A stretch of DNA of 64,000 nucleotides from Tulasnella sp. 424 (Eukaryota > Basidiomycota > Agaricomycetes > Cantharellales > Tulasnellaceae): NCBI GenBank assembly GCA_019633425.1, contig WSUB01000109.1, positions 1 through 64,000 on the forward strand, given 5' to 3'. Of this stretch, positions 9,762-21,331 are shown in pieces; the first letter of the stretch is position 1; each line of letters begins with the position of its first letter. The notes beneath the pieces are model-generated. The model saw only the letters and a list, made by a program, of their open reading frames with translations, did no database searches and was not told the origin of the DNA. The translations under genes were made by a program, and so were the position numbers.

Positions 9762-12363
9762 CTACACATCCTGAACGCCAGTATACTTCTGCAACTTCTT
9801 GCACGCTCCTTCCCAATCCAACTGCCCGAACACGAGGTCCTTGACCACCTCCACAACTTCGTCCACCTTGCCAATAAGTTGGTCGGTTGTATCACGCTCA
9901 CTGATAGTAAAAGGAAAGAGTGGCGTCAGAACATATTCAGAGTGGCATGAGTAGGGAGGATACTAACCGAAGAGTCATGGTACCGTTTTGAACAGCTGTC
10001 ATCAAAGCGCCGTGCCGTATCAGAACAGATTCTCGAAAATAATTAATGTTAGTAGTGCACTCACAGGCAAAGTCCAAAGTGCAGCCATAAGGCGTGCCCA
10101 ACTCGTCATTTCGAGCGTACCGCTTTCCGATGGACGCGCCCGAGTCGTCGACTCGTGCGTAAACACCCGCTGCGCGCAGCTTGGACGCTAGAGTTATGAC
10201 CATGCTATTCAGCGTCCGCGACCCAACCATATCAGGGTACGTTGAAAAACTTACAAACGTCTTTGATAAGAGGTTGGAAAACCTCCTGGTTGCTGATCGG
10301 AACAATGAGACATTTGGTCGGCGCGACCATGGGAGGGAGGGAAAGGACCTAAACATGAACGAAATTTGTCAATGAGGTCCGACACGAAAATACGTGGCCT
10401 CCGAATGGACGCACCCCACGAGCAGCGTCCGACTCTCTAGCCCAATACGTGTGTTCCAAAACCGAGTACATGATTCGTCCGATACCGAAGGAAGGTTCGA
10501 TGACGTTGGGAGTGAAGTCACGAACTGTTAAAGATCGGGGCGTTCGCGCACACAGACAGAGTCGAGTTTGAGTTTTAGGAAAGCCAACCATCCTGCTGAA
10601 GCTAGAAACGTACCAGAAATCTTGGTCGTCTTCTTCTCGATCTTGACCATCTCGGGAGTGATTGTAAACTTGTCTCCGTTGGTATCTGCGACTTCCACCG
10701 GCCTGCAAAATGAACGTATCAGAAAACCCTGAGTGGAAAAACTCCAGCGCCAAGCTCGGATGCATACCCTTTACTCAAGTCATCCCTCAACTTGACCAAC
10801 CCTTCCTCTCCAAGTCGGTTCACGATCTCCTTCACCCTATCTCCATCACCTTTGAAAGTCTTGCCCCACACTTTCAAATTAAACTCGGGAGTCTCCTTCT
10901 CCTCCACGATCGGCTCCGGCAGATTTTGCCTCGCGACCAAAGGTTTACCCGTCGCCTTGGAATGCACCGTCAAGTCGTACGCGCTCCGATCCGCACACCC
11001 AACGCACTCGATCCAGCCGTACGACGTCTCGATCTCCGCGTCCCAGCAATCCGACGCGTAGTGGGCCATCTCGTTGGACATGTGCTGGCGGAATCGCAGT
11101 CGACTGGGCTCGACGCCGATCTTGAGCAAGAACAAGTAGATCCGAGCGAGGAAGTATCCCAGCGTCTCGTTGTCGACCATCTTGCTGCTGACGGCCTCTC
11201 CGACCGTGATCTCGCTGATCTCGCTGCGTCCGTCGGATTGGACGTCTTTTGGTAAAAACCGCAGCTTGATGTCTTTGACTTCGGGGAAACGCGCGTGCGT
11301 CTTGTCGAGCGGGTCGACGTAGTGCTCGATTTCGGACATGGTGAACTCGCGGACTCGTAGGAGACCTGCGCGGGGTGAGATTTCGTTTCGGAACGAACGC
11401 CCGATTTGCGCGGAGGCGAAGGGGATTTGGCCGTTGTTGAATGCGAGGAGACGTTGGAAGTTGAGGAAGTGGCCTTGGGCGGTTTCGGGGCGGAGGTATC
11501 TAAGTTTTTTCAAGTTAGTTGGAGAAGATGAATGAAATAGTTCGCTGGGGCTCACCCTTTGATCTTGCCAGTGGGACCAATGCTGCTGTCGAACATAAGG
11601 TTGAACTGAACAGGGTCGTCGACTGGGTTGCCGGTATCTGGATTGACGATACTGAACTTCTGAATCAATTCACCTAGTTGCGGGCCAGTGTAGTTGTCGA
11701 TCTGAAAGGTGCACAAAGCATGTATTAGCATACACGTCGAAACGGGAGGGCGATTATTGAGTTTCCCGACGCACCTGGTTCAAGACGGTCTCGTATTCTT
11801 GGACAACCGCATCGTCCAGCTTGACAGCCGTAGTCTTGACCTGCTTCTTTTTCTTCTTCTTGGGATCTACCTCGGCCTCGTCAACCGCAGCGGCGGCCAC
11901 TCCCCTCGCCTCTTTATCCCCCTTCAACCTCGCCTCAAGCACACCCTCCACAAGGTGGTCCGCTCGCAGTACGTCTCCGGTCTTGGTATCCTTGACCATC
12001 CAATCAGCGAACCGGGCTACGTGTCCCGAGGTTTCGAACACGGGCGCGGGAGTCATGATGGTCGTGTCGAGTTCGAGCATGGATTCCTCGATGATAAAGT
12101 GTTTTCGCCATTCTTGGAGGATGTTGGCGTGGAGAGCGGATCCAGGTGGTCCGTAGTCGTAAAGACCCGCGACACCTGAAAAAACAACAGAAGAATGAGA
12201 CCATCGCCAGACGTGTAGGGGAAGGGGACTCACCTCCGTAGATCTCGAACGCGGGTGCATAGAAGAATCGACGCGACAAGAGATCCTCCAAGGCTGCCCT
12301 GGTGAAAGGATGAGCAGTCCTGTTGACTGGGGTCGGTGCGGATGTTGTTGCTTCCGTGGCCAT
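9762..12363 (-). CDS. GRS1: Glycyl-tRNA synthetase
   Basis: Ten exons give 663 residues: 12363-12234, 12175-11775, 11701-11556, 11499-10768, 10702-10614, 10524-10415, 10348-10255, 10187-10065, 9995-9968 and 9900-9762. All introns are GT-AG and 55-90 bp. The enzyme charges tRNA-Gly with glycine and in fungi usually serves both cytosol and mitochondria. Class II motifs are clear: VAGLYDYGPPGSALHANI near the N-terminus, RPETAQGHFLNFQRL, FRNEISPRAGLLRVREFTM (motif 2) and EPSFGIGRI (motif 3). The C-terminal anticodon-binding domain follows (APTKCLIVPIS, RVDDSGASIGKRYARNDE, TPYGCTLDF). A Lys-rich insert (KKKKKK) lies near residue 155. There is no obvious N-terminal targeting sequence before TRAALEDLLSRRFFY; a mitochondrial form from an upstream start was not seen. 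Confidence 0.95.
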
Positions 12364-12870
12364 GGTCCTCAAGAGCAGTCGCAAACGGTGTTGGGTCAGA
12401 GGAGGTCGGTTCGAATTCAGACGACCCAATCTTAAGCTCCTCATTCCCAGTGACTCCGTCCAGACTCGCATAAATTAGCCCGTGTGAATGTTTGGGATTT
12501 CCCCGTCGCGATGTGGGTTGGTGTTGCAGAAAAGTGGATAGTAGCAGAAGAGATAATAGAAGAATAATAAGAATAGGTGTTACGCTGTAATGGGTAAGGG
12601 TGGTGGTAGTAGAGTAAGGGTAGATGTCGTGAGATTCAATTGCAGTTTTTGGGTGAATGGTGATCGCTGTCGAGGGACCACTGCCGACATCTGCTCTCAG
12701 CATTTCAAATGGGGACTACAGCTCCGAGCGCATTTGGTAGAAGCTATATTCTCTCTTCCAGACACACAGCGCGAGATAAAGTAAATGATGCGAATATATT
12801 AAAGTGATGCCCGCAAAGATCTGAAGATGTATGCCAGAGAGGGAACGACCAGAACTGGAGAAACAAAAAT
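12364..12870. other. Intergenic stretch between GRS1 and HSP10
   Basis: It contains the GRS1 promoter and 5' leader and the HSP10 3' untranslated region. A GGTTCGAATTC run near 12413 looks like a tRNA B-box, but no A-box or cloverleaf is present. No other feature was seen. Confidence 0.5.
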
Positions 12871-13377
12871 TTACTCCTTGATCTTGGCGAGGATCTCAGC
12901 GTCTTTGAAGAGGAAGAACTCCTATGAGAGAGGAACGAATTGGGTCAATATTTTGTCATTCCAACGGCCGGTCGAAATTGCAACGCTCACCTCTTCGCCG
13001 ACCTTGATGGCATTTCCACCCCAGCCAGGCAAAAGGACGCGGTCACCAGCCTTCACGGACATGGGGATGATCTTGCCGTCCTTGTCCCGTGCACCGGGGC
13101 CTGTGGAGATGACAGTAGCTTCCGGTAATGGTTGGGACGTTGCGGATGTCGGGAGGAAGATGCCAGTGGCAGTTTTCTAGATGAGAGGAAAGGCTTTCAG
13201 CGTCCAAGACTTGCTCGTCTTCCGTCAGAATGCCATACAGTTTCAGCCTTGAACCGCTGGACGAGGACGCGGTCGAGGAGAGGGACGAGAGACTTGATGG
13301 ACTTGAACGTAGCGGACTGCAAAGGAATGGGTTGGTTAGCGTGTGTTGCGTGTGGTGCAGAGCGTTGAGCATACCAT
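12871..13377 (-). CDS. HSP10: Mitochondrial chaperonin 10 (GroES homolog)
   Basis: Four exons (13377-13375, 13316-13239, 13176-12991, 12921-12871) encode 105 residues, the usual family length. The protein caps the HSP60 ring in the mitochondrial matrix and helps fold imported proteins. Family signatures are SLVPLLDRVLVQRF at the start, ATGIFLPTSA, the mobile-loop to roof region, and GDRVLLPGWGGNAIKVGEEEFFLFKDAEILAKI at the end (given in two parts by introns). The first coding exon is just the ATG, directly followed by a GTATGC donor, so exon 1 is essentially leader. The gene is head to head with HSP60 and shares its promoter. Confidence 0.93.
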
Positions 13378-13648
13378 TGCGGACGACGTTGAGGATGAGA
13401 TGCGTTGAGAGAGGATGGAAGAAGAAGAAGAAGATGCGAGAGATGTTGTTCCAAAAAATTCGAGAGTGAAATAAGCAGGTCAGGGGAAGTTATGAGGGCG
13501 TGACGTACGTGATCCGGCGGAGTTTGAAAACGCTTGGGTTCAAAAATTGGCTGCATCTCGAAATTTCTGTTCTTTCCAAAGTCTACCATCTCACCCACTT
13601 CCTCTTCCTCATCCTCCTCATCCTCCTCCCTTGCATACACGACTCATC
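13378..13648. promoter_or_regulatory. Shared divergent HSP10/HSP60 promoter
   Basis: Only 271 bp separate the two start codons, so both transcripts must start within it. At 13449-13466 the sequence follows the TTC..GAA..TTC..GAA phasing of heat-shock elements with two imperfect units (TTCcaAAAaaTTCgaGAG). At 13560-13567 there is a GAAatTTC core followed by two more TTC triplets. An inverted CCAAT box (ATTGG) lies at 13546-13550. Head-to-head HSP60/HSP10 genes are known in animals; here the arrangement is read directly from the two gene models. The element assignments are by pattern only. Confidence 0.7.
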
Positions 13649-14219
13649 ATGCACTCCATCTCAAAACGATCCTCAACCCTTGCACGCAACGCTCGTCGAC
13701 CAGCTTCAGTGCTGGCTCGCGGCGCACACAAGGAAGTCAAGTTTGGAAATGAAGGACGCGCCGCAATGCTTGCGGGTATCGATACCCTTGCAAACGCTGT
13801 CAGCGCAACGCTAGGACCAAAAGGTGGGCAGTCACCGAGAAGCACCGTTTTTTGATTCTGGAGTTGCTAACCTCGGGGGCGGTCTAGGTCGTAATGTCAT
13901 CATCGAGCAGCCATACGGCGGCCCAAAAATTACCAAGGGTGAGCAAAACTTTGCAACTTTTTGGATGAAGTATTACTAACCTTAGCTCCTCTGTAGATGG
14001 TGTAACTGTTGCCAGGGCTATTCAGCTCAAGGACAAGTTCGAGAACCTCGGTGCTCGGTAAGTGCACTCCCCAAATTTCGCCCCTCCACTTGCGTCGCTC
14101 ACATCTCCTGCTACACCACTAGTCTCGTCCAAGACGTAGCTGGCAAGACCAACGAGGTTGCTGGTGATGGTACCACCACCGCCACCGTCCTCACTCGTGC
14201 CATCTTCGCCGAAGGTGTC

Positions 14220-14257
<38 letters not shown>

Positions 14258-15633
14258 CAGGGGAAGCCAAAAGGCCGTCGAGCATGTCATCGCCTTCCTC
14301 GAGGCCAAGAAGAGGGTGATCACCACCAGCGAGGAGATCGCTCAGGTCGCTACCATCTCCGCCAACGGCGACACCCACATTGGCAACCTCATCGCCACCG
14401 CCATGGAGAAGGTCGGCAAGGAAGGTGTCATCACCGTCAAGGAGGGCAAGACCATCGAAGACAGCATCGAGATCACCGAGGGCATGCGCTTCGACCGTGG
14501 TTTCATCTCCCCTTACTTCGTCACCGACGTCAAGTCCCAGCGCGTCGAGTTCGAGAAGCCCCTCGTCCTCCTCTCCGAGAAGAAGATCAGCGCTCTCCAA
14601 GATATCCTTCCTTCCCTCGAAATCGCCGCCCAGTCCCGTCGCCCACTCCTCATCATCGCTGAGGATGTCGACGGCGAGGCCCTCGCAGCATGCATCCTCA
14701 ACAAGCTCCGCGGCCAGCTCCAAGTCGCCTGCGTCAAGGCTCCAGGCTTCGGTGACAACCGCAAGAGCATCCTCGGCGACATGGCCATCCTCACCGGCGG
14801 TACCGTCTTCACCGACGAGTTGGACATCAAGCTCGAAAAGGCTACCGCCGACTTGTTGGGCGAGTGCGGTTCCATCACCGTCACCAAGGAGGACACCATC
14901 TTCTTGAACGGCGGTGGTGCCAAGGACGCCATCACCTCTCGCTGTGAGCAGATCAGGAGCATCATTGCCGACCCTACCACTGGCGAGTACGACAAGACCA
15001 AGTTGCAAGAGCGCTTGGCCAAGTTGTCCGGCGGTGTTGCCGTCATCAAGGTCGGTGGTGCTTCCGAAGTCGAAGTCGGTGAGAAGAAGGACCGCTACGA
15101 CGATGCTCTCAACGCTACCCGCGCTGCCGTTGAGGAAGGTATCTTGCCCGGTGGTGGTGTCGCCCTTCTCAAGGCCTCTCTCTCCCTCAAGACCCTCGAG
15201 GAAACCGCCGAGAACTTCGACCAGAAGTTGGGCGTGTCCATCATCCGCCAGGCCTTGAAGCGCCCCGTGCGCCAGATCGTCGACAACACCGGTGCCGAGG
15301 GCAGCGTCGTCGTTGGCCAGCTTTTGGAGAAGTTCGCTGCTGAAGACAAGTTCGAGTGGGGTTACGATGGCGCCAAGGGCGAGTTCGGTAACATGGTGGA
15401 GAAGGGTATCGTCGATCCTTACAAGGTCGTCAAGACCGCTTTGGTCGATGCTAGGTGAGCTATTCGATTACAAACATCGCTTGCGGACATTCTACTAACC
15501 GCATCTTGTCTGCAGTGGCGTCGCCTCCCTCCTCACCACCTCCGAGGTCTGCATCGTCGAGGCACCAGAAGACAAGCCAGCACCAGCTGGCATGCCCGGC
15601 ATGGGTGGAATGGGCGGCATGGGAGGCTTCTAA
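13649..15633 (+). CDS. HSP60: Mitochondrial chaperonin 60 (GroEL homolog)
   Basis: Five exons (13649-13823, 13888-13938, 13997-14057, 14123-15454, 15516-15633) encode 578 residues. The N-terminus is a typical mitochondrial presequence, rich in Arg, Ser and Ala with no acidic residues. The mature part follows as [21 protein letters not shown]-binding motifs TLGPKGRNV and DGVTVA, the GDGTTT loop, and the C-terminal Gly-Gly-Met tail ([14 protein letters not shown]) are all present. It forms the folding chamber that works with HSP10. Codon use is strongly biased to C/G third positions, as expected for a highly expressed gene. A 328-codon minus-strand frame is a shadow of this bias. Confidence 0.97.
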
Positions 15634-16191
15634 AAGGGACTGACGGGTAGCTAGCTCTCTTCGTTCCCTTCTCGTGCTTTCGTCGTTTCTCTCCTTCTCG
15701 TTGGCTCTGTCTCTCGTCTGTCATCCTACTTTATTGTGCGCTTCACTCCATCCCTGGCATCTAGGCATATATCTCCTTTCCAATCTCTAAAAATTGAGGC
15801 CGTAGTGTCTTACGTCTAATCATATCCATTGGGTGCTGTCTTCCATTTTTACGTTTCTTTGTGCTCTGTAAGAGGTTCTGTTCGCCTGTTGGGAGCTTGT
15901 TGGAACGCAAGCAGATAGTCTTACGGGCGTCAAGGCGCCGGGGTTCCCCAATACCATTCACCTAGCAATAAGCCTAAAAACTGAGACCGTAGGTCTTAAG
16001 TCTAATCACATCCGTTGGATGTTGTCTGTTTCCTGTGTGTCCACAAGAGACATGCCTCGCGGGAGGTGACGGAGAGGTGCGTGACCTGCAGGGTTGGTAG
16101 AACACCGTCACGTGCAGCGTGTTGAACCGGATCCTTGTTTGACAAAAGCACTCTGCCACTCACCTTCACCAGACGATCAAGCCTCGTTCAA
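15634..16191. repeat. HSP60 3' flank with an internal direct repeat
   Basis: A run of about 60 bp at 15784-15843 (around gtctaatcatatccattggg) recurs at 15967-16027 (gtctaatcacatccgttgga), and a third time at about 18590-18632 upstream of the second F-box copy. The first copy lies in the HSP60 3' untranslated region. The second leads into the promoter of the F-box gene that starts at 16192. Confidence 0.75.
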
Positions 16192-18175
16192 ATGTCGACC
16201 CCACCATGGTTTTCTGAAGATCTTCCAAAAGGCAACTGGCACGCCGACGTCGACTTTTTGGAACAGGCTTACGAGGATCTCGAAGACTTGGCTGGGATTT
16301 TGCACCCAGATCCCCTCTTGGATGCCTTGGAGCCAGTCGTCAAAGATAAATGCGATTGCGGCTCCGTAGACGGTGGAGATCAATCCGACTCGGAAGAAGT
16401 GGAGGACGCCTATTGTCCCAGGCGATCAAGTTCTCAACCCGATTTTAACAGGTGAGGTGTCAATGTAAAAAATGACTACCGATGGACAATGTAATTAACT
16501 TCCCGCAGAACTTTTCTTGTTCTAGAGCAGGTTCTTCCGCGTCTCAGATTTGCCGCGCAGAAGCTCGACACCGTGATTAGTAAGCTTGCCAAAAGGTATG
16601 GTGAATCGAACCCTGCCGTTTTTGTCGTCGCACTGAACAGGGCGTGACACCACACCCTCCAGGGCGCAAGAGTCTCGCGACAGATGGCAACACAGAATGC
16701 AAGCGGAAATTAACCAGTATTGTGAGCTCCTGTCGGTCTATCACTTTTGTTTTGCGCGTTGTTTAGACCGGATTTTTCGGCCTGCCCGCATAGCACAAAC
16801 GGCTCTCCGCCTTGAACGTATGCCTTTGGAGGTCCTTTCTTCAATAATAACCATTGCATCGCAAAAGGACCGGCATATCATCTTCACTATATCTCGCGTC
16901 AACTCCACTCTTCGTCGGCTCGTGTTGTCAATGCCACTCCTGTGGGCAAACCTTGATGCGGCGGAACCCGTTGCAAACAGCAAGATCAGGATCCAACGGT
17001 CCCGAGACGTCCCCCTAACAATACATATGTCCATCCCACCTAACCGCCCAGAGAAGGAAGGAGAAGCAAAATTGTCAAAGTTTAAGAAGCTTCTCGAATC
17101 CGAACGGCATCGCGTGCAGAAGATTTTCATCGAACACTTCTATCGGAATTGGATGTTGCGCGCATTGAATTTCCTCCGAAACGGAGGATTAAACAGACTG
17201 CAGACGCTCCATTTGGGCTGTACGGAAGAAGGCTCTGGATACCTGGCCGGATATCTAGTGCCGATCCAAATCCAGGAGTTTAGACAAAGTGGGGTCCTGT
17301 TCAGCCGCCCGGAAGACAAGATCTTCTCGAATATCGTCCGACTGAGCCTGACCGAGATTAATGTACCCCTCCTCAAGCTAAAAGACACCTTGCTCGGGAT
17401 GCCCGCTTTGGAAGTTGTCGTTCTTGACGGCGTCCTTGTCCGACCTCAAGGCGCTCCTTTGGACCCCATCGTCCTCGCTCATTTACGCTACCTTGTAGTC
17501 AAGAAATCCAAGGCCGACCTTATTACGCCGATCCTCGATACTCCGAACCTTATCTCACTCCAACTCGAATGTCCCGTCGGGAACTCCCCATCCGATCCGG
17601 ACACCGCCGAAGAAGCGATCTTACCAGCCATAGCAAGACGAAACACCCAACTGCGTCGTTTGCATGTAGTGGGATGCTATATGACGGCAGAAGCTTGGAC
17701 CGAAACTTTCTACAGTCTGGCCGAGTTGGAGTATCTCCGCGTCAAAGGCTGCGATATCGAGGGAGACCATCTGGCAGCTTTGAGCGGCTCAAACTCGGAA
17801 ACCGGAGATGTGGAGAATGAACATAGTACGCAATTTTCCGCATGTCAGCGTTTGGAGGAACTCGTCTTTGAGAACGAGATGTCCATCGACTCCGGGACGG
17901 TGAGGGACATTGTGGAAGTCCGGTCTGCGCTTCCTGAGAGCGAAGGTATCAAGAGGGTGAAGTGGATCACGTTTCGTGGCTGCGACGCCGACCTAATAAA
18001 GGACGAAGATGTCCGAGCAATGGCTCAGTTGACGAAGGGTATTGCATGCGACCTTCTAGACAGGAAAGACGCTTGGACGGAAGACCTTGAAGAGTCATCT
18101 GCCGAATCCGACGATGATTCGAGTTCTTTGGATGGGGAGTCCAGTTCGAGCTCGGAAGGGGACTCGCACGAGTAG
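16192..18175 (+). CDS. F-box domain protein (F-box A)
   Basis: Four exons (16192-16451, 16509-16595, 16663-16721, 16794-18175) encode 595 residues. An acidic N-terminal region (starting MSTPPWFSEDLPKGNWH, with CDCGS near residue 58) precedes a helix-forming segment (LVLEQVLPRLRFAAQKL). The F-box-like region is at about residues 142-190 (LERMPLEVLSSIITIA, then ISRVNSTLRRLVLSMPLLWANLD). LRR-like strands fill the middle. The protein ends with a Ser/Asp/Glu-rich tail of about 35 residues. The third intron can be read through without a stop, but the same splice sites are kept in two paralogs, which supports the spliced form. This is the intact member of a tandem pair. Expected to be an SCF substrate adaptor with unknown target. 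Confidence 0.82.
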
Positions 18176-18813
18176 GAGCGAAGGGGGGGGGGTGGGGTTC
18201 TCCATCACCCTCATTTCTTGCGACGTAGCTATGACCATTGTTATATTACACACCTTATAGCCTGGCATTAGAAATGTTGTCTCCTGACGAATTCAATGGT
18301 CACGTTCGAGAACTACCAACAGCGCCGGTTTGCCAAACGACTGGCCCATTCCTTCCAATAGAAGAACGCAGGGGTAGCTTGACGTATTTATTATGGTGTA
18401 TACAGCGCCTGGGTGGAATGGGTGGCTTGGGATGCCTCTGAAAGAATACACGGGTAGGTTTCTTCCCTCATTCTCCTGCTTTCATTGTTTGTCTTTCCGC
18501 TTGTCGTGGGCTCTCTGTCTCGTCGGTCATCATACTTTATTGCGTTTCACTCCATTCTAGCATCTAGACATATATCTCCTTCCAATCTCTGAGACCGCAG
18601 GTCTTAAGTCTAATCACATCCGTTGGGTATGTCTGTTTCTGCGTTCCTTCGTGTACGAGAGATGTGCCTTACGGGAGGTGACGGAGGGTGACGGAGAGGT
18701 GCGTGACGTCGAGGGGTTTGGAGAACACCGTCACGTGCAGCATGTTGAACCAGATTTTTGTTTGACAAAGCACCCCGCCACTCGCTTTTACCAAACGGTC
18801 AAGCCTCGTTCAA
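18176..18813. repeat. Inter-copy flank containing a relic of the HSP60 3' end
   Basis: From about 18405 to 18640 the sequence matches the end of HSP60 and its 3' flank (about 15595-15845 and 15967-16060). The relic gggtggaatgggtggcttgg at 18411 corresponds to the HSP60 Gly-Gly-Met tail codons and still ends in a stop (18439-18441). It is followed by matching tctgtctcgtcggtcatcat and catctagacatatatctcc runs. The first 200 bp are the 3' flank of F-box A, which recurs after 20788 and 31312. Confidence 0.85.
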
Positions 18814-20787
18814 ATGTCGACCCCACCTTGGTTTCCCGAAGATCTTCCAAAAGGCAACTGGCACGCCGACGTCGACTTTCTGGAACGGGCTTACGACGAT
18901 CTCGAAGACCTGGCTAGGATTTTGCACCCAGATCCTCTCTGGGAAGCCTTGGACCCAGTCGCTGAAGATAAATGCGATTGCGGCTCCGTCGACGGTGGAG
19001 ATCAATCTGACTTGGAAGAGGTGGAGGAGACCTATTGTCCCAGGCGATCAATCTCTCAACCCAATTTTAACAGGTGAGCCCGAGGTTACTGAGGCCTCAA
19101 CGGCTGCAGCTGGACCGCGCAATTGACTTCCCAAAGAACCTTTCTCATTTTGGAGCAGGTCCTTCCGCGTCTAAGGTTTGCCGCACGTAAGCTCAACGCT
19201 GTAATTAGCAAGGTTACCAAAAGGTATGATGAATCGAACGGTGCCGTTTTTGTCTTCCCACTGAGCAGGCAGTGACACCAACCCCCTCCAGGGCGCAAGA
19301 GTCTCGAGACAGGTGGAAACGTAGAGTCCAAGCGGAAATTAGCCAACATTGTGAGTTCCTGTCGGTTCATCGCCTTTTGGTGTGTTATTCACACCCTCTT
19401 TCTCGGCGTGATTAGCACAAGCGGCTCTTCGACTTGAACGTAAGCCTCTGGAGGTCCTTTCGTCGATAATATTCATGGCATCGCAAAAGGACCGACGTAT
19501 TCCCTTCACTCTATCGCGCGTCAACACCGCTCTTCGCCAGCTCATCTCATACATGCCACGTATCTGGGCAAATCTGGACGCAACGGACGCTATTGCCAAC
19601 ACCAAGATTAGGATCCAGCGATCCCAAGGCGCTCCTTTGAAGTTGCACATGTCAATACCACCTAGCCTCCCGGATAAAACCGCAACGGCCAAAATGTCAA
19701 GATTTATCAAACTTCTCGAACCCGAACGGCATCGGGTACAGACGATTTTCATCGACCAGTTCTACGCGCAATGGATGTTGTCCTCATTCCAAATTTTCCG
19801 GGAAGGAGATTTTCGAAGCCTACTGACGCTTCATTTGGGCTGTAGGGAAGGAACCCTCAAACCGCTGAAGGGATCCCTGGTGCCGAGCCAAATTCAGGAA
19901 CTTAGTCTAAGAAGGATTTTTCTATACCACCCGGAAGGCAGGCTCTGGACAAATCTCGTCCGCCTGAGCTTGGCCGATATCACTGTCCCGCTCTCCAAGC
20001 TACAAGACGACTTACTCGCCATGCCCGCTCTGCAAGTTCTCGTTCTTGACAACGTTGGTGTCCGACTTGAGGAGACCATTCTTTTAGACTCCATCGTCCT
20101 CCCTCATTTACGCTATCTCGTAGTCAAGAATTCCGAGGCCGACCTAATTACCCCGATCCTCAAAACTCCGAACTCCAACTCGACTGTCCTGTCGGGAACT
20201 CCCCATCCGATCCGGACACCGCCGAAGATGCGACCCTGCCGGCCATAGCAAGGCGAAACACCCAACTACGTCGTTTGCATGTCGTGGGATGCTATATGAC
20301 AGCAGAAGCTTGGACCGAGTCTTTCTACAGTTTGCCCGAGCTGGAGTACCTCCGCATCAAAGGCTGCGATATCGAGGGAGACCATCTGGCAGCACTGAGC
20401 GGCTCGGAGTCGGAAGCCGGAGATGTGGAGAATGAACATAGGACGCAGTTTTCCGCATGTCAGCGTTTGGAGGAACTCGTCTTTGAGAACGAGATGTCCA
20501 TCGACTCCGGGACAATGAGGGACATTGTGGAGGTCCGGTCTGCGCTTCCGGAGAGCGAAGATATCAAGAGGGTTAAGTGGATCACGTTTCGTGGTTGCGA
20601 TGCCGACCTAATAAAGGACGAAGATGTCCAAGCAATGGCTCAGTTGACGAAGGGGATTGCATGCGACCTTTTAGATGGGAAGGAGGCTTGGGCAGAGGAC
20701 CTCGAGGAGTCATCTGCCGAATCCGGCGATGGTTGGGATTCTTCGGATGAGGAGTCCAGTGCGAGCTCGGAGGACTCGGTCAAGTAG
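18814..20787 (+). pseudogene. Frameshifted tandem copy of F-box A (F-box B)
   Basis: The same exon plan as F-box A holds (18814-19073, 19137-19223, 19292-19350, then from 19416), and exons 1-3 have identical lengths in both copies (260, 87 and 59 nt). In exon 4 a 10-bp stretch present in F-box A (cttatctcac) is missing after about 20173. The frame therefore shifts and stops at 20246-20248. The old frame resumes and stays open to 20787, with the tail still highly similar to F-box A. The product would be a protein of about 412 residues lacking the last third, with the F-box intact. Selection seems to have relaxed only recently because the part after the shift is still well kept. A sequencing error is possible but a 10-bp indel makes it less likely. 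Confidence 0.8.
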
Positions 20788-21331
20788 ATGCGAAAGAGGG
20801 GGATTTATCCACCACCATTTTTGCGACTTAGAGACAATCATTATTATGTTACATATCCTAAAGCTCGGGATCAGAACCGCCGTTTCCTGACGAATTGCGG
20901 CCTTCAGAGCTACAAACAGCGTCGGTTAGCGTGACAACTGTCACACTCTTCCAAAAGAAAAACGTACGCGTGGGTCCAGCTGGGATGCGGCTTACTACGC
21001 GCTTAAGGCCAGCAGATACTCGACATATTGCACAAAGAATGCTCGGAGAATCGTGTAATATCTCCAAAAGGTCGCGTTTCCGCTTACGCGATCCTCGCTT
21101 CGAAACCGTTGAATACGCCACGCGTGCACGTCGGAACAAACACATTTCTTCGGACACGTGCATGCAGCAGGACTCATAGAGACTCATCCACCACCGCCTG
21201 ATATTGTTCTCATTCATTTGTGCTCTCCAGCCAATAACTCCACTTGCGGCGGTTGAAAACTTTCCTCTAATCAGAAAAGGTAAGGGGACGATGAAATTTT
21301 GGTCATCCCCAGGCAAACGCTCGGGCGGTTT
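20788..21331. other. F-box B 3' flank and kinase promoter region
   Basis: The first 170 bp repeat the 3' flank of F-box A (18176-18340) and a further copy at 31312-31490. Shared runs include cgtcggttagcgtgacaactgtcaca. The rest is unique and should hold the promoter of the kinase gene at 21332. No open frame with support. Confidence 0.6.

Noticed and set aside
12405..12425. GGTTCGAATTC, a match to the tRNA B-box
   Set aside because: No A-box at the proper distance and the flanks cannot form a cloverleaf; it sits in the GRS1 leader.
14022..15008. 328-codon minus-strand open frame opposite HSP60
   Set aside because: It is the antisense reflection of strongly GC3-biased HSP60 codons; its Gly/Asp/Leu-rich text has no domain.
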